Shown here: positions 21,904 through 34,500 of the stretch, one piece after another
Layout: the number at the start of each line of letters is the position of its first letter
How positions within the stretch are numbered: the first letter of the stretch is position 1
Assembly (NCBI GenBank): GCA_034687125.1
Contig: JAQGBZ010000183.1
Span: forward strand, 1-64,000
Source: Neelides folsomi
Taxonomy: Eukaryota; Arthropoda; Collembola; Neelipleona; Neelidae
DNA length: 64,000 bases
Direction: 5' to 3'
Made by a program: the position numbers and the translations under genes
Notes under the pieces: model-generated
Database searches by the model: none
What the model saw: only the letters and a program-made list of their open reading frames with translations
Told to the model about the DNA's origin: nothing

Positions 21904-23216
21904 ATGAACTCCTTGCGCGGATGTTCGAGCCCTTTGGATGCAAAACCTGCACCCCTTCCACCACCACTGCCACCACCACCACCGCCCGAGGACATAAAGA
22001 ACAAAGTACAGGATGATCCCAAAGCCTTCCATAAGAACATTTTAAACCATAAAATGAATTTGAAGGAGGATAAAAAATATGATTTAGCTCAAGAAATTGA
22101 ACAACAATTTAAACCGATTATGAAGAGAGAAAATATAGAAGATGCTTCAGCCGTTGTTGTTTATTGTTCATTCGACTCTTCCTTTCAACCTATGCTTCAG
22201 AATGGACCAATGTGTGTATTAGAGATATATTTTGGACACATAATACATATTTTATAATATTAACATAAACATTTGTATATAAAATATAAGTAGGTAGGTA
22301 GGTATTTACACAATAAATGCTTATATTGTAGTTATCAACAATAATTTTTATTGTTTTTTTTAATTTGTGGATTTTATTCATTTTTATTTCAGGTGTGGAA
22401 TTGTTGCACTTGCTATGGCTGGATATCTTATCGGTAAATCAAGTTCACAATCAGAAGCGGATGTTAATCAATTATTGGATACAAGTATTGAGAAAGGATT
22501 TTCAAAACAAGGAGAAATGTTTTCATGCGAAAATATGAAATCCCTTGTAGTTTCTTATTTGGGAGATAAGTGCGATGTTTCTCTCTACTCAACATTGAAC
22601 GAAGGAATTAAAGGAGAAATGGTTAGAGGGATTTTAGAAGGAGGAATTTTTCTAGTTCCGTAAGAAAACTTATATTGTTATAAGAATTGGCTATAATACA
22701 CAGTATTTTTACAATTGATTCATGGAGATTGACTGCATGATTGTTTTTAGGTATGATGCGGATTTTAATCACAGCCCTGCAAAACGTAACGGTCATGGCG
22801 CTCATTGGGCAATAATCCATGGAATTTTATTATTTTGCCGTCATTCTGAAGCATTTGATAAACTCGTTGGGAATGAGAAAAATTATGCGAAGATTAAATT
22901 GATGCAGGATGAGAGAGAAAGTGGTGATTATTGTTGTAAATGTATTTATTTGAACCAAGGCTTGTCAACAATGGCGCCGGCTCTTTTCGCTAACATGTTA
23001 GACAAACTTGACGATTTCACAATATATTTAACAGCCAGCCAAGGCAAAAGCTCACACTTGGGGATTTGGAAGTTTGACGATCTAATTGATAGTAATAGGA
23101 ATTTATTCGAAATTTCTCCTAAGATTACCAAAGACGAAATTCAAAACTTTTTAACGTTTGATATTAAAAATGACCTCTGCTCAAAAGTAATCTTTATTAA
23201 AAAGAGTCAAAATTAA
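21904..23216 (+). CDS. ACTMAP: Actin maturation protease
   Basis: Cysteine protease that removes the acetylated N-terminal residues of actin. Three exons (21904-22211, 22393-22659, 22751-23216) sum to 1041 nt, 346 residues. The Pro-rich N-terminus (APLPPPLPPPPPPED) is as in the human protein, which recruits profilin-actin. The catalytic Cys lies in QNGPMCGIVALAMAG, split across the first intron. YDADFNHSPAKRNGHGAHWA carries the catalytic His, and SQGKSSHLGIWKFDDLI and NLFEISP are conserved near the C-terminus. I chose ATG 21904; the frame continues upstream only without an ATG. The first intron contains a short GTAG tandem (about 22291-22306). Confidence 0.92.
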
Positions 23217-23688
23217 CCGTATGAAATGTGAATAGATTGAGTTTAAAATTTAATAATAAACATCCACCGTTTTTAATAAACTTAAGTATTTTTGATATTT
23301 TAATTTTACTTGTAATATTAATCATTTAATCATTTTAATAATGTAAAATGTATTCTTATTAAGTGACTAGAAAACTCATAAATACATATTATATACCGTA
23401 TTATACTTAATTATGAATACAATATATCTCATAAAAAGTAGTTTATTTACATGTACCATATTTATTTTAATAATAAAACAATAAAAATCACAATACATTA
23501 ACAATAATTAACTAATAAGTATATCCTATTTGTAGAATGTATATGCTCTCGTAATTAATTATAATAATGCTAACCAAATGCCCTTTGTAGTTTTTTAATC
23601 AACAAGTTTGTAAGATACATATAAAACTGTATATTTTAATATTGGTAAACTATAGATTAAAATGCACATTTTACAATATTTACCTATT
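23217..23688. other. intergenic, AT-rich
   Basis: 3' region between two convergent genes; dense stops and AATAAA-like motifs, nothing else seen. Confidence 0.5.
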
Positions 23689-24579
23689 TTAAACGGAATC
23701 AGTATTTTCTGATTCTTCTTCAAGTCTTTGAGGTTTTATATTGGATTCTAATCCAATTTTGTCTCCAAACGTGTCAATCTCCACAACTTTCCTAAATTCA
23801 ATTGCTATAAAAAAGAAGTAGCTCTGTATTCCGATGATAATGATGAGAGGAATATAGCATAGCCAAGTGAGTTCTGCAAAAATCATGAGAATCATGAGAA
23901 CCACAGAAGCTAAGATCAACACCCCGTTGAAAATGATTGAAAGATTTGTCAACAAATAACTTTTCTGAAATAGTTATAAAAAGAAATATTATGTCTTTAC
24001 TCCATTAGTAAAGAGCTTTTGATTGAGTGTCAAAACAAAATTATTTTAAGTTTTCAGTGAGTTGATCTCATCATGCAAAAAATATTACTGATAGAGTTGA
24101 ATGTGAATACCTTGTAAATAGCAACGCCAAACACTATTGCAAAAGAAGTAAGAAATATTCCAAGTGGTAGAAGGAAAAGGAAAGCTCTTGCAAAATATTT
24201 ATTGTCTGAAAAAAATTATTATTATTTCCAACATGCAAACAAATAAGACAGTTATTATGTACCATATTACAAACTCATTTAAGGGTGTATTATGTTATGT
24301 TGTTCATCTAATTGTGTTAACTAATATAACTACAAATATGGGCATGGGTATTGGGGTATAAAAGTGAGCACTTTTACCTATCCCAGTCGTTAAAGATAAT
24401 AAACAGGACAAGCCGAAAACCTTGAAAAGCAAAATATTTTTTTATTAAATCTCTTTAACCTAAAGTGAAAAATCGAAAAAAGCCCAAATACCTACATTAT
24501 ATTTTTTATATTTTACCAGATCAATAAAAGTTGCAATAATTGCAGCAGATCTTCTGTTGATAATTGGACAAGGCTTCAT
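23689..24579 (-). CDS. Uncharacterised four-helix membrane protein
   Basis: Not recognised as a named gene. Four exons (24579-24517, 24420-24378, 24205-24111, 23964-23689) sum to 477 nt, 158 residues. After MKPCPIINRR come four hydrophobic segments: IIATFIDLVFGLSCLLSL, FLFLLPLGIFLTSFAIVFGV, LSIIFNGVLILASVVLMILM and LCYIPLIIIIGIQSYFFFIA. An acidic C-terminus (RLEEESENTDSV) follows. Short loops and a roughly 160-residue size resemble the small tetraspan proteins common in arthropods, but no signature motif (CCG, claudin WxxW) is present. No function is proposed. Confidence 0.7.
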
Positions 24580-26781
24580 GATGAACTTCTATAAAACTCC
24601 TAAAAAGACTGAACTTATTTTTAAATATTTGAAGTCTTTCGATAAACTTTGGAATTTTATGACTTTTTTATATCAGTCTTTTAAACATTACTTTTAAGTT
24701 GAGGACGAGGTTCATTTGAGTCGAGAAGAATTGAAAAATACCATTAGGTTCCAATTCTACTCTAACTGTGAATCAATGTGCTAAATGCATCCACAAATTA
24801 TTGCAAAAGCACACTACCTAATAAATAAATACATACATAATGCGAGTGCTGGGAATCTATAAGTATTTAAAATTGATATGGATTGTCTAGCTAATCCTTT
24901 TTTAACAAGTAAACATATCTTCTTAAATGTTAAATCACAAGTATGGAAAGTTAGCTTTCATTTGCATGCACACGTGTAAACGACCTTATAAGGAAGGGAA
25001 AGAGGAAGAGTTCTTTAGACGTAATTTAAAGGGTTTAAATCAATTTTAGCTCCCAATTGAGATGATCGTTGTATTTTTACCAATATATGATTTTTGCTAT
25101 ACCCATATTTTGTGTACTATCGTACACAATTAAAAAATTAGAAAATCAATTGGTATTTTATTACTAATGCCTAATATGCGATATACATAATACATATACT
25201 AATTTACCATATAGTGAAAGATTAAGCATAATGTTTGCTTTATTTAAAATGCTAATAATTTCCCCGTTAATCAATTCCTTTGAATGAAGTGAACGTTTGA
25301 ATCTTCCTTAACTCATTAAAATCCTTAACTGATATTTGCAGACGAGTATTTATTCATTCAGCTGAATATGTATGAGAAGATGGGAACAACTTCCGAATTA
25401 CCATTTGCATAATAACCTGTAAAGTGATTCGGTTCATTAATCCGCTACGTTCGCAAATTATTTTATACATTATTACTTTATTATTAAATACATTACGTAG
25501 AAGTTAAATGAGTTTCAATGAATTCTACATAACTTTGGATTTAAAGTTTTAAACATTCCAATAAGCTAAAATTACATATAATGTGACGTTTCAACGCACG
25601 AGTTCATAGATCAAATCTTTGAGAATTTTTTTACAGATTTTTCTCCGATTGCTCGATTGTCAAAGTTGACTTTTTCCTTATCGTGAGAAAGTGTGAAGGG
25701 CAAAGGAGATGACCTAGAACTGAATCTCATCGTCAACTCTGTCCCTCCCTCCGATTCTATTTCTGGCCAAATGATGAAGATCGTCCTCCTCCTCTTCCTA
25801 AATTCCAAAGACCTAATTTCCATCCTCCCACACAAAGATACCTCCGCAGTCGTCGTAATTTCTAATATCACCACCTAATTTAAGGCCACGTTCGAATTAA
25901 ATTGAATTATTGAAATGTTACGAACATAAAGACACTACACATTCATTTAATTGATTTCATTTTATTTTCGAACATTAGTTTTAATTTGTTAGCTTTAACG
26001 GCCAATTCATGCCATTCTCTCAGGATGCATTGCATTTTTGCACTATGCGTTGTAAAACAATTGGATCAATTCCATAATCAATTAACAAAACCTATTATAT
26101 CTGTATATGTATAATGTTGTTTACAGGTAGTAGGTAAAATAGTATATTTTGATTTATTGTATCTTTATATCCTAGAGCTCATACAAATATTCTTAGGTGC
26201 ACCGTACTAGAGTACATATTATGTACTTGAGAGACTCAAGGAATTTTTGTTTATATAATAATAGCATAGCGGATAGGTATAAGCATAGGTATTCTATAGA
26301 ATGATATTAATCGAGTAGTTTGCTGATTGATTGTGAGCTTCTTGAACACTATCTATTAAACTAACATGTCTTGTCTCAATTCTGAATATTGAAGGAATGG
26401 ATGTGCGAAATGTTCGACTGATTTTAAAAAAGTTAAACCATCTGTAGGTTTTGGCTTTGGTATTTTTAGTATTTCTACATGACAGCTGGATATGAAGTAA
26501 AGTAAATCAAAATCAAGATCAAACCCATAAACTCCCCGAGCTCTTAAAAATAGCAGTAAAGGTTGTAAAATTCGAAATGTATCATACAAACTTTGGTTAC
26601 TTCTGGTTGTACAAGTAATTCACTTATACAATTACGTATGTTCCTTCATTTTTCAAGTTATAAAAATTACATTAGGAATATTCAATTAAACTTAAAAGCA
26701 ATGTACCATAAGTTAAAGTTAATAATAAAGTTGGCATATTTGTATATGCTGGCTTATGTTAATTAAAAATCGTATGTAAAT
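24580..26781. other. gene-poor region, left part
   Basis: AT-rich DNA without a convincing gene. A patch at about 25620-25880 is less AT-rich and is open in opposite directions for 60-90 codons, but neither reading resembles a known family. It could be a non-coding first exon of the filamin gene downstream, or an enhancer. The 78-codon minus-strand open stretch at 26356-26589 is also unsupported. Confidence 0.45.
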
Positions 26782-27460
26782 TAGGGATGTGTCCCCGGGG
26801 ACAACCCAAATATTCGGGGAGTGCTCCCCGGGGAATTGGTTCGGGGAGACGGGGTCTCCCCGAACAAGAAAAATGACCTAAAAATGGCCCTTTTTATCAT
26901 ATTTCCCTATCAAAAATTTAAATTTGAATAGCAAAATCAAATTTAAAGAAGATATTTTCGTAAAAAGGTTCTATTTTTTGAGTTTATGTTGATAGAATTC
27001 GTTTAATTTTAGAATAATATCATTAATATGTGAATGGATTAAATATTTAAAATTGAATTAACCCTAAGATATCGATTCAAAACGCAAAAATTAAAAATTA
27101 ATGTAATTAAACTTAAGCGCCCTTTAAAATTTTTATATTATAAAAGTAATAATTATTAATATTATAAAATCTTTTCATTCGTATGTTTTTAAAATTATTA
27201 AAACAACACTTAATAATATTCAATGTTTTTTAAATATAGGGAACAATTTAAATTTTAACTATCTATTCATTTAACAAGCTTAATTATTACCTTTAATATG
27301 AATTAAATAAATACATTTAAATTATTTAAAATTTTTCATACATAATTGTATGTATTAGGTATACAAAACGGGGACGGGGAATTCCCCGTCTCCCCGGAGA
27401 GAAAGTCCGTTCGGGGAGGGCTCCCCGGGATAAAATATTTTCGGGGAATCGACATCCCTA
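26782..27460. mobile_element. Non-autonomous hAT-like DNA transposon (MITE), 679 bp
   Basis: The element is flanked by a perfect 8-bp direct repeat, ATGTAAAT (26774-26781 and 27461-27468), the target duplication length of hAT elements. Its ends are inverted: TAGGGATGTGTCCCCGGGG on the left; the complement of the right end begins TAGGGATGTCGATTCCCCG. TAGGG is a typical hAT terminus. Both sub-terminal zones (first and last 100 bp or so) are GC-rich with many CGGGGAG/CTCCCCG palindromic pieces. The middle 480 bp is AT-rich with no coding capacity. It is a deletion derivative or MITE that would need a transposase from elsewhere. Intact duplications suggest a fairly recent insertion. Confidence 0.88.
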
Positions 27461-27553
27461 ATGTAAATCCAATCATCAATAAAAATTGACATTTGAAATA
27501 TTTACATCTGTAATCTGTACATACTAGTACGGAAACTAGTGTTACTTACTGTA

Positions 27554-27698
27554 CTGTAAAAGTTCGCTTTTGACTTCCCGCATTTTAAAGTTATTTAGAT
27601 CAGCATTTAGATTAACATAAATATAATTGTGATAGATTATAAATATATGTTAATCTAAATGCTGATCTTAAAAAATCTAAAAAGGGGAAGAGCGACAG
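27554..27698. mobile_element. Small TA-flanked MITE-like fold-back element, about 145 bp
   Basis: A perfect 23-bp inverted repeat (27597-27619 and 27646-27668, containing CAGCATTTAGATTAACATA) surrounds a 26-bp AT-rich loop. Similarity continues outward with gaps to CTGTAAAAGTTCGC on the left and GAGCGACAG on the right. The element is bounded by TA on both sides (27552-27553 and 27699-27700), as for Tc1/mariner-type insertions. It has no coding capacity. Family is inferred from the TA boundary only. Confidence 0.65.
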
Positions 27699-27700
27699 TA

Positions 27701-29739
27701 TATATAAATTATACATAAACAATGTTAAGTAGTTAACCTACGGTTATTTGTGTAAAGACTATTTTCTGGATTATGCGTAGTTGATTATTTGTGTGTAGGC
27801 CTATTTACGTGTGTACCACCTGTACGATACTTGTCAGCTTTATCTGTATCTGTATATGATATAAACATGCATTTCCTACAAGCTATCTCTGTGATCCACA
27901 TTTCAATCGGATTCAAATAGAATCTGTGTCACCTCAATTTGCACATTTTACATTTTTGTCGATTTGTAGATCAACAGATAAAGAAAAACGCATTTCCCAT
28001 TTCAACATTTGTGGCAACCTAGAAAGTAAATTCTTTCCTCATGCAGAAAAATAAACAATTACCGAATTGACACGCAGAGAGGATTTTCTCTATCTATTCG
28101 CAACCCGAAAGAAAAAATGACTTAGGACCAGCTTTAAGCTCTTCTGACTTTGCTAACAAGACTAGCATAGTGAAATACACAAGAACCAATAAATATATGC
28201 GATCTTAATTTATTTTCATTCAAAAAGTTGGCTTATGCTGTTCGAGTATTTATATTTATTTTAAGAAAACATGTCAAATGATCATTTTTAATATTTGCAT
28301 CCAACTGCACATTAGTATTCAATTCAAAGACTACAATTCTAAATTCTCAAAATGATGTAAATTCAAATAAAAAATAATAATATAAATTCAAATTGGGTAA
28401 AAATAATTTATAGTTTTAATGTAAATAAAGTAAATACTGATATGTATGGTATATCTAGAACATTTCATGAGAAACTTTTGATTTAATTAACGTATAAAAA
28501 CACCCTGTATGAGTTGTAATCATGAGTAGAACTTTGCTCACAAATCATTCATTGAATAAAAGCTAAAAATGAGTTAAACCACTTTTCTAAAACAACTGAC
28601 CCTGAGTTTTAATCATATCGTTCATCAGTTAGATTTAATTAAGAAAACCAGCTGCCACAAGACCTTACGAAATTAGTCCTGTCATTATAAAGCGCAATAA
28701 AGTTTAAGCTTTGCAAATTCCCTCACATCAACGTATTTGTCAAATTCAATTAAAATCTGCTAAGAGTCTGTTCCAAATTCATATCTCGAGTTCTTTAATT
28801 TCAATCTAACAAGCTGAATTTATCAGATGGGAAACTCGGGCATTAAAGGATACAAGGAAAATAAATACTTTATGCTCCGCAATTTATGAATGAACTTTAA
28901 ACTGTATGCTAATTGCGTGTTAGTGTTAAGTGATCCTTTGAAAACGATTAAAATCCTTGTACACGGTCGAGAGTACAAACACAGAAAGGATAATGATGTT
29001 ATAAGCCAACATGATGTTCAATAATTAGTAAGGTTCAAACGGCGGTGAGCTTTGTAAACTGCCAGAGCAAATCTTTCCAAACTAACAAGTAAGTTTAAGT
29101 TGTAAGTTCCATATCTCTTTTCATAAGAAGCGAAATCTTTACGAGGATGGACAAATGTGAATTTCTGTTCATCGCTATCGCTGTCTTGTTTCCTCATGTG
29201 TGGAAGGAGCAGAAGGCCACTCTTCATCTCTCCCAGAATTGGCGGACAATTAGAGTAGAGGAATTTGGGGCCGCGTTGAGACAAGACCTCATCCGCTCAT
29301 TTATTTTCTTTCCGGGATGGCGAAGTAACCCCTAAAAATATACGCATTTACCCCCAATGCTCCGGATTTTAAAGAGTCATAAAGGGCTGTAGTTAAAAGT
29401 TAACATACTCGGTGTGTATCTATCTTTTGGATAGAATGAGCAGCTGAGGACCTCCGCTGCTTCCATTGAAGATCAACCATGGGATTGGCATGATTCGGGA
29501 ATCGGGAGAAACATCCCGCCTACTACTCCCCGTATACCTCCACCCTTACATGGTTAAATGAGCTATTTTTAATAATTTTTTTCCCTCCCTCCTTGAAATG
29601 AAATGAAGGGAAATTTCCATTCCACGGGAATCGTTGGGAAGAAGCAGATCTCTTTCGTAGCTCTTTTAGTCAATCCACACCTTCGCACACCTTTCCCATC
29701 CGAGACGTTTCAAGTTCCTTCGTCAAAATTCCGGGCCCT
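27701..29739. other. gene-poor region, right part; upstream of filamin
   Basis: AT-rich to about 29000, then increasingly GC-rich toward the filamin start. A good splice acceptor (CTCTTTTAG at about 29661-29669) is followed by a frame that stays open into the filamin ATG. Either a 5' untranslated exon starts there or coding sequence continues from an exon elsewhere. An 88-codon minus-strand open stretch at 29018-29284 has no recognisable similarity. Confidence 0.45.
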
Positions 29740-30575
29740 ATGATGAACACGTCTATTAACGCGAAGGGGACGGGCCTCAGCAGCGGGTTTGCTGGTGAGA
29801 CTTTTTATTTTAATTAATTAATTGGACAATTTGTATTTATAATGTAAGTAATTAACGGATTGAACGTGGGTTTGACAGAGGCGCCAAACAAGTTCACTAT
29901 AAACTGCCAGGGCCATAATGTAAGTCTCTTGGCTCTGGCCTTCGACGGTCCCTCGAAGCCCGAGTGTTTGATGACAACTCAGAAAGACGGGAGCGTGGAC
30001 GTCTGCTACAAAACACCCTGTGCGGGAGATTATCGAATTCATATTAAATTCGCCGACAAGCACATTGACGGAAGTCCATTCAAAGTTAAGATTCTTGGAG
30101 ATGTTAAGGCCAATGTGAACAAAGTGAAAGTTGCTGGGCCAAATCTTAAGGATGGAAAAGTAAGAATTGCATTTATCTCCCCCAATTATATTTAAATGTA
30201 GTTAATATGGTTAGTTAATTTAATTAAGACTTAATTTTAATATTTTTCCTTTTAGACGCATTTAACAAATGAGATCATCGTTGACGCCAGAGAGGCTGGG
30301 ATTACAAGTAAGTGCTTCAAAATTTGAAGTTCAAATGGCTTTAAACGATTTTTGAGTTAAATTTTTGATCTTTAACATTTGGGTTTTATGATTATTTAGG
30401 TGGATTACAAGTGTCGATGGAAGGACCGAGCAAACCAGAAATTAACTTTAAAACCCAGCCAGAAGGAACGATCAAAGTTACTTACAAACCAACAGCTGCG
30501 GGACAATACAAGGTTCATTTGAAATTCGAGAACCTGCCACTTCCAGGAAGCCCTTTCTTGATCAATGTCAAATAA
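29740..30575 (+). CDS. Filamin-type protein with only two immunoglobulin-like repeats
   Basis: Four exons (29740-29794, 29879-30159, 30256-30307, 30400-30575) sum to 564 nt, 187 residues. Two tandem filamin repeats are evident: NKFTINC..., FDGPSKPECLM, GSVDVCYKTPCAGDYRIHIKF, HIDGSPFKVKI; and EIIVDAREAG, MEGPSKPEINF, GTIKVTYKPTAAGQYKVHLKF, PGSPFLINVK, then stop. The last repeat ends the way filamins do. Full filamins have an actin-binding domain plus about 20 or more repeats; neither is present in the window. It may be a separate short gene, or the 3' end of a filamin whose other exons lie elsewhere. A two-repeat protein could dimerise or bind receptor tails but not cross-link actin alone. The start codon is provisional. 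Confidence 0.8.
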
Positions 30576-31549
30576 ATAAACTGGGGAAGCCTTGACTTTT
30601 TGACTCTGACACTGACATGACAGCTCGCTCGAGACAAGACTCATTACGTTACTACAAAACACACACACTTGTTTAAATACTCATTTACCCTCTGAAACTG
30701 TCAATACGTGATGAACTTTTAGTGAATTAAACTTACGCAGATAAAGTAAATATAAATTACGTAGGAAAAGATGGAATTGTTAATGGTGGATTAACGGCTT
30801 ATGGCCTTTCACATTAAAAATAAATGACAACTTGGCAAATAATACCTTATTTACTGTTAGTTTATCCTTTCACGACATACACACTCATACCATATACAAA
30901 TATTTTATAGACAGATGAACTTTGACCAATTATGTAGACTTTGGGTGATTGATGGGCATTGATTATAATTACATAAAGACTATTACATGACTTGACTTTG
31001 CATCAAACACATAAAGTGGCTTTATGAATTAATAAAATCACATCCTATATCAAGTACCTTAAATTGTAACTTGTAATGTTCTTAACAGTATTTAAAATGA
31101 TTTGCTATTGCAACATGTGGGGTGAGTGAATTAAAGTTTTATTCAAGTGTCTTTTAAACAAAGGTCAATATAATTTCGTTTAATGGCATTGTATTATTAT
31201 TAATTATTAGAATAAAGTGTTAATGTAATTATTTTATGTTGAATTATAATTTAAGGATTTTAGCTTACTATTATTACATTTAATTTCTTTAATTCATGAA
31301 AAGTATCCAAACGGAATGCAAACCCTGTTCAATATTTTTCTAACTTGGACAGACTATGTGAATATGCAAGAAATAAAGTTTTGTTGGTTTGAAAATGAAT
31401 TTGATTTTACATGATAGACTGGTTAAAAAATCAAATCTGCATAAAACACATATCTAACTAATACTTACTTAATAATTAACTTGAACACTTCCATAATTTA
31501 CTTTAGTTTAAAACATGTAGTACTTATGTCTTGATTCTTGATAAATTGT
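30576..31549. other. intergenic, AT-rich
   Basis: 3' regions of two convergent genes. No gene or repeat was recognised. Confidence 0.5.
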
Positions 31550-34500
31550 TCAATCTACATCCATCCACCAGTGAGTAGAGTGAGGATAATCGGTGATAAT
31601 TCCTTGGAAGTTCAATGAGTAGAGTTGGAGAATTTCTAATTGTAATTTTGTTGCAACTTTAAATTTTTCTATAATTTACAAAAAAATAATTAAAATTTGT
31701 ATAGCATATAAATATAGCATATATGCATAGTTAAACAATTACATTCATTAATAATCTTAAATCATTTTTATTACCTATTGTCATATTGTCGTCTAACTTG
31801 TCAAATATTAGATTGACTTCTGGTTCCGAAATTTCAAAAAGTGAGTTCATCGTGTAAGCGCATTTCTCTTTATTCATCGTCTCAGCCCATTCAGAGTAAA
31901 TCTATTTACAAAAGTTTAGATCATTCATATTGATTTAGAATATTTTAAGTAAGGTATAATAATGCTAACTAATATTATGCTTAATTACCTGAAAAATGAC
32001 AAATGCCATTTCATCTGAAATAGAAGAGAATATTTTAAACTTATGAATTGTTTATTACAAATCAGATGATGTTATGCTATGATTAACAAATTAACAATTT
32101 AGTATCACCTCGGGTTAATGGAAGTTTTAGTATTAGATCCGTAATAAGGAACTCTCTAAGGTCAATTCGTTCATTTTTCTAAAAAGTATTAAAATAAAAT
32201 TTAGAAAATTTAATAATAACTATGCATTTATCATAAAGTTAATGTTAATCTTTTGAACCCGGCACTATATCATTATATTAGGTCAAGTTTTCAATCCTTT
32301 GCTTACGGAATCCAATAATACGGTGGGTTTGTAAAAAATACTGTTGATAACGGAACCAAACAAAATGAGTTTTTCAAAATTCCCTTTACTACGGCAAACT
32401 CAACAAAAGCTTGTGTTTTAAAGTTTTGACTTTTAATCGCTTATTAATTACTTCTTACTACACAATTAAGTTTCTTATCTTAATCATGAAGGATCCAATT
32501 AAAACTCAAATCGAAAGGCGATTAGAAGCTATTGGATTCCGTTTATACATTTAATATTGAATGACTGGTATGTTTAAGCTTATGTATATATAATTTTTTA
32601 TTATTTCAAAAATAAAATTGTTTTATAATTATTGACCTTATTTATTTATTTAACTAATCAACGTTTCCTTTAAGTAATTGCTTATTTGAATCATCAAATT
32701 GAAGGATCCGATGCGAATCATTTGGCTTTGAGGAATCAAATATGCGATTACATCAAGAGATTTAAAGAAGACTGAACCACATGTTGATATTGAAAGATAT
32801 GGATCTTTCGGAGATTATAGTAAGTTTTATAATATAAATATATTATAAAACATAAAGTCTCGTCTCAAAACCCCAAGTCAAGGTTTAATGGTTTAATGGT
32901 CTCGTCTCTTTTGGATCAGAAAGAGTTGGTCTCGTCACTTTTGATTCAGAATGTGATGGTCTCGTCTCGGTCTCGTCTCTTTTAAAATAGGGTGGTCTAG
33001 TCTCGTCTCAATTTTGCCTTAGGCCATCATTATAATATAGGAAAACTCGCGAGACGAGACCATGGAAAAGTTTTGTGATCTCTTTTGGCTTAGAATGAGA
33101 TGGACTCGTCTCGGTCTCGTCTCTTTTGATTTGAAATATTAATATCTAATAATATTATTAATATTCTAAATTAATTGATTATTCTGATTTATTAGACTTT
33201 CAAATCATCTTCCCGAAAAAGTTAGAAAAATAAAAAACCCAGCTATTGTCATTGCAAGCTTTGCCAACTTAATGGAAATAAAATCTTACTCAAATCAAAT
33301 GTAAGGCATACAACGTGCGTCTTTGTTTTGATAAATGCAATTCACTTTGGCACACACTTAAGACTTTACCAAAGCCGAAAGTAATAATCAAAATTTCATT
33401 TTTAAATATAAAATAATTCATTAAACAAGCTATTATACCGGGTTAAACATTCTGAAAAGTTCTTCAACGTCCAATTCATCTGCTTCGGTAACGATAATTT
33501 CTTTGAACGTTTGTTCAGAAATTGACCAATTTCTCCAGTTTATTTTGTAAACATACTTAACAGAATTTAAAAAATTCTCCAAGTTTTCTACAGAGATATC
33601 CTTCAAGCTAAATTGAAAAGACACTGATTACTTATTAGATTAATTCACATATTATACATATATAGTAAAAATGGAGTTATTTATTTTTAAGTTATTACCT
33701 GAATGGAACATGTTTCATCTGTGCGGAGAAAGGACGGAGTCTTGAAAATAAAGGTAGCTTCTGGATATTCGCAACTTTGTTTCCATCAGGAAAAGAGTAA
33801 TTCGTAAGCGGAATATTCAATTGTCTATTAAATAAACAAGATTCATATAAGATCATTTTGAATTGATGTTAAGAATATATAACTGTAATTACTTTAAGTA
33901 AGTGATTACAAATAGGTAAGTGAAAGTTCGATTCTTACTTTCCCATTTCTCGTCGAACAAGCATGTTAAAAACTGAAGGATCTAATTCACCTTCTGGTGG
34001 ATTAATTACTGGAAGAAATTCGATTTCCAAAACATTGCCCCAATTGGTCATTGCTAAGAATGTCGTCTTATAGCTATAAAAAAGTAAAATATATCATTAT
34101 AATCTATAAACCAATCGTGTTTTTACCTTATGTAATCACAGTTAATTTATTTTAAAGATTTTCCCAAAGATTTTAGCGTATTTATATAATACTCGTAATT
34201 TATAAAAATATGTAATTACAATGATGGTCCATCAAACGTCCAGGTAAACGTGTCTTTGTGTTTGGGATATTTGATCAGAACAGGCTGAACTGGAACCATG
34301 GGTTGAAAAGATCCATTTTTAAAAGCCAAAAGAGAATTACGATTGGAAGTTGTGCCCTCAGGAAAAATGAATATCTGCGCATCAATAAGACATTTTATGA
34401 TGAAATCATCCTTATTTTATCGATAAGACTTTATCGTGAACTTCATTGCTTTTATGATCCATTCTTACTTGATTGATCTCTGTCTTCATTCTGGCCCTCT

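Noticed and set aside
25611-25878. Opposed 60-90-codon open stretches in the gene-poor region
   Set aside because: No similarity, no conserved splice context, and openness on both strands reflects local base composition.
29018-29335. 88-codon minus and 62-codon plus open stretches before filamin
   Set aside because: No recognisable family and no signal or splice support; probably chance in a GC-richer patch.
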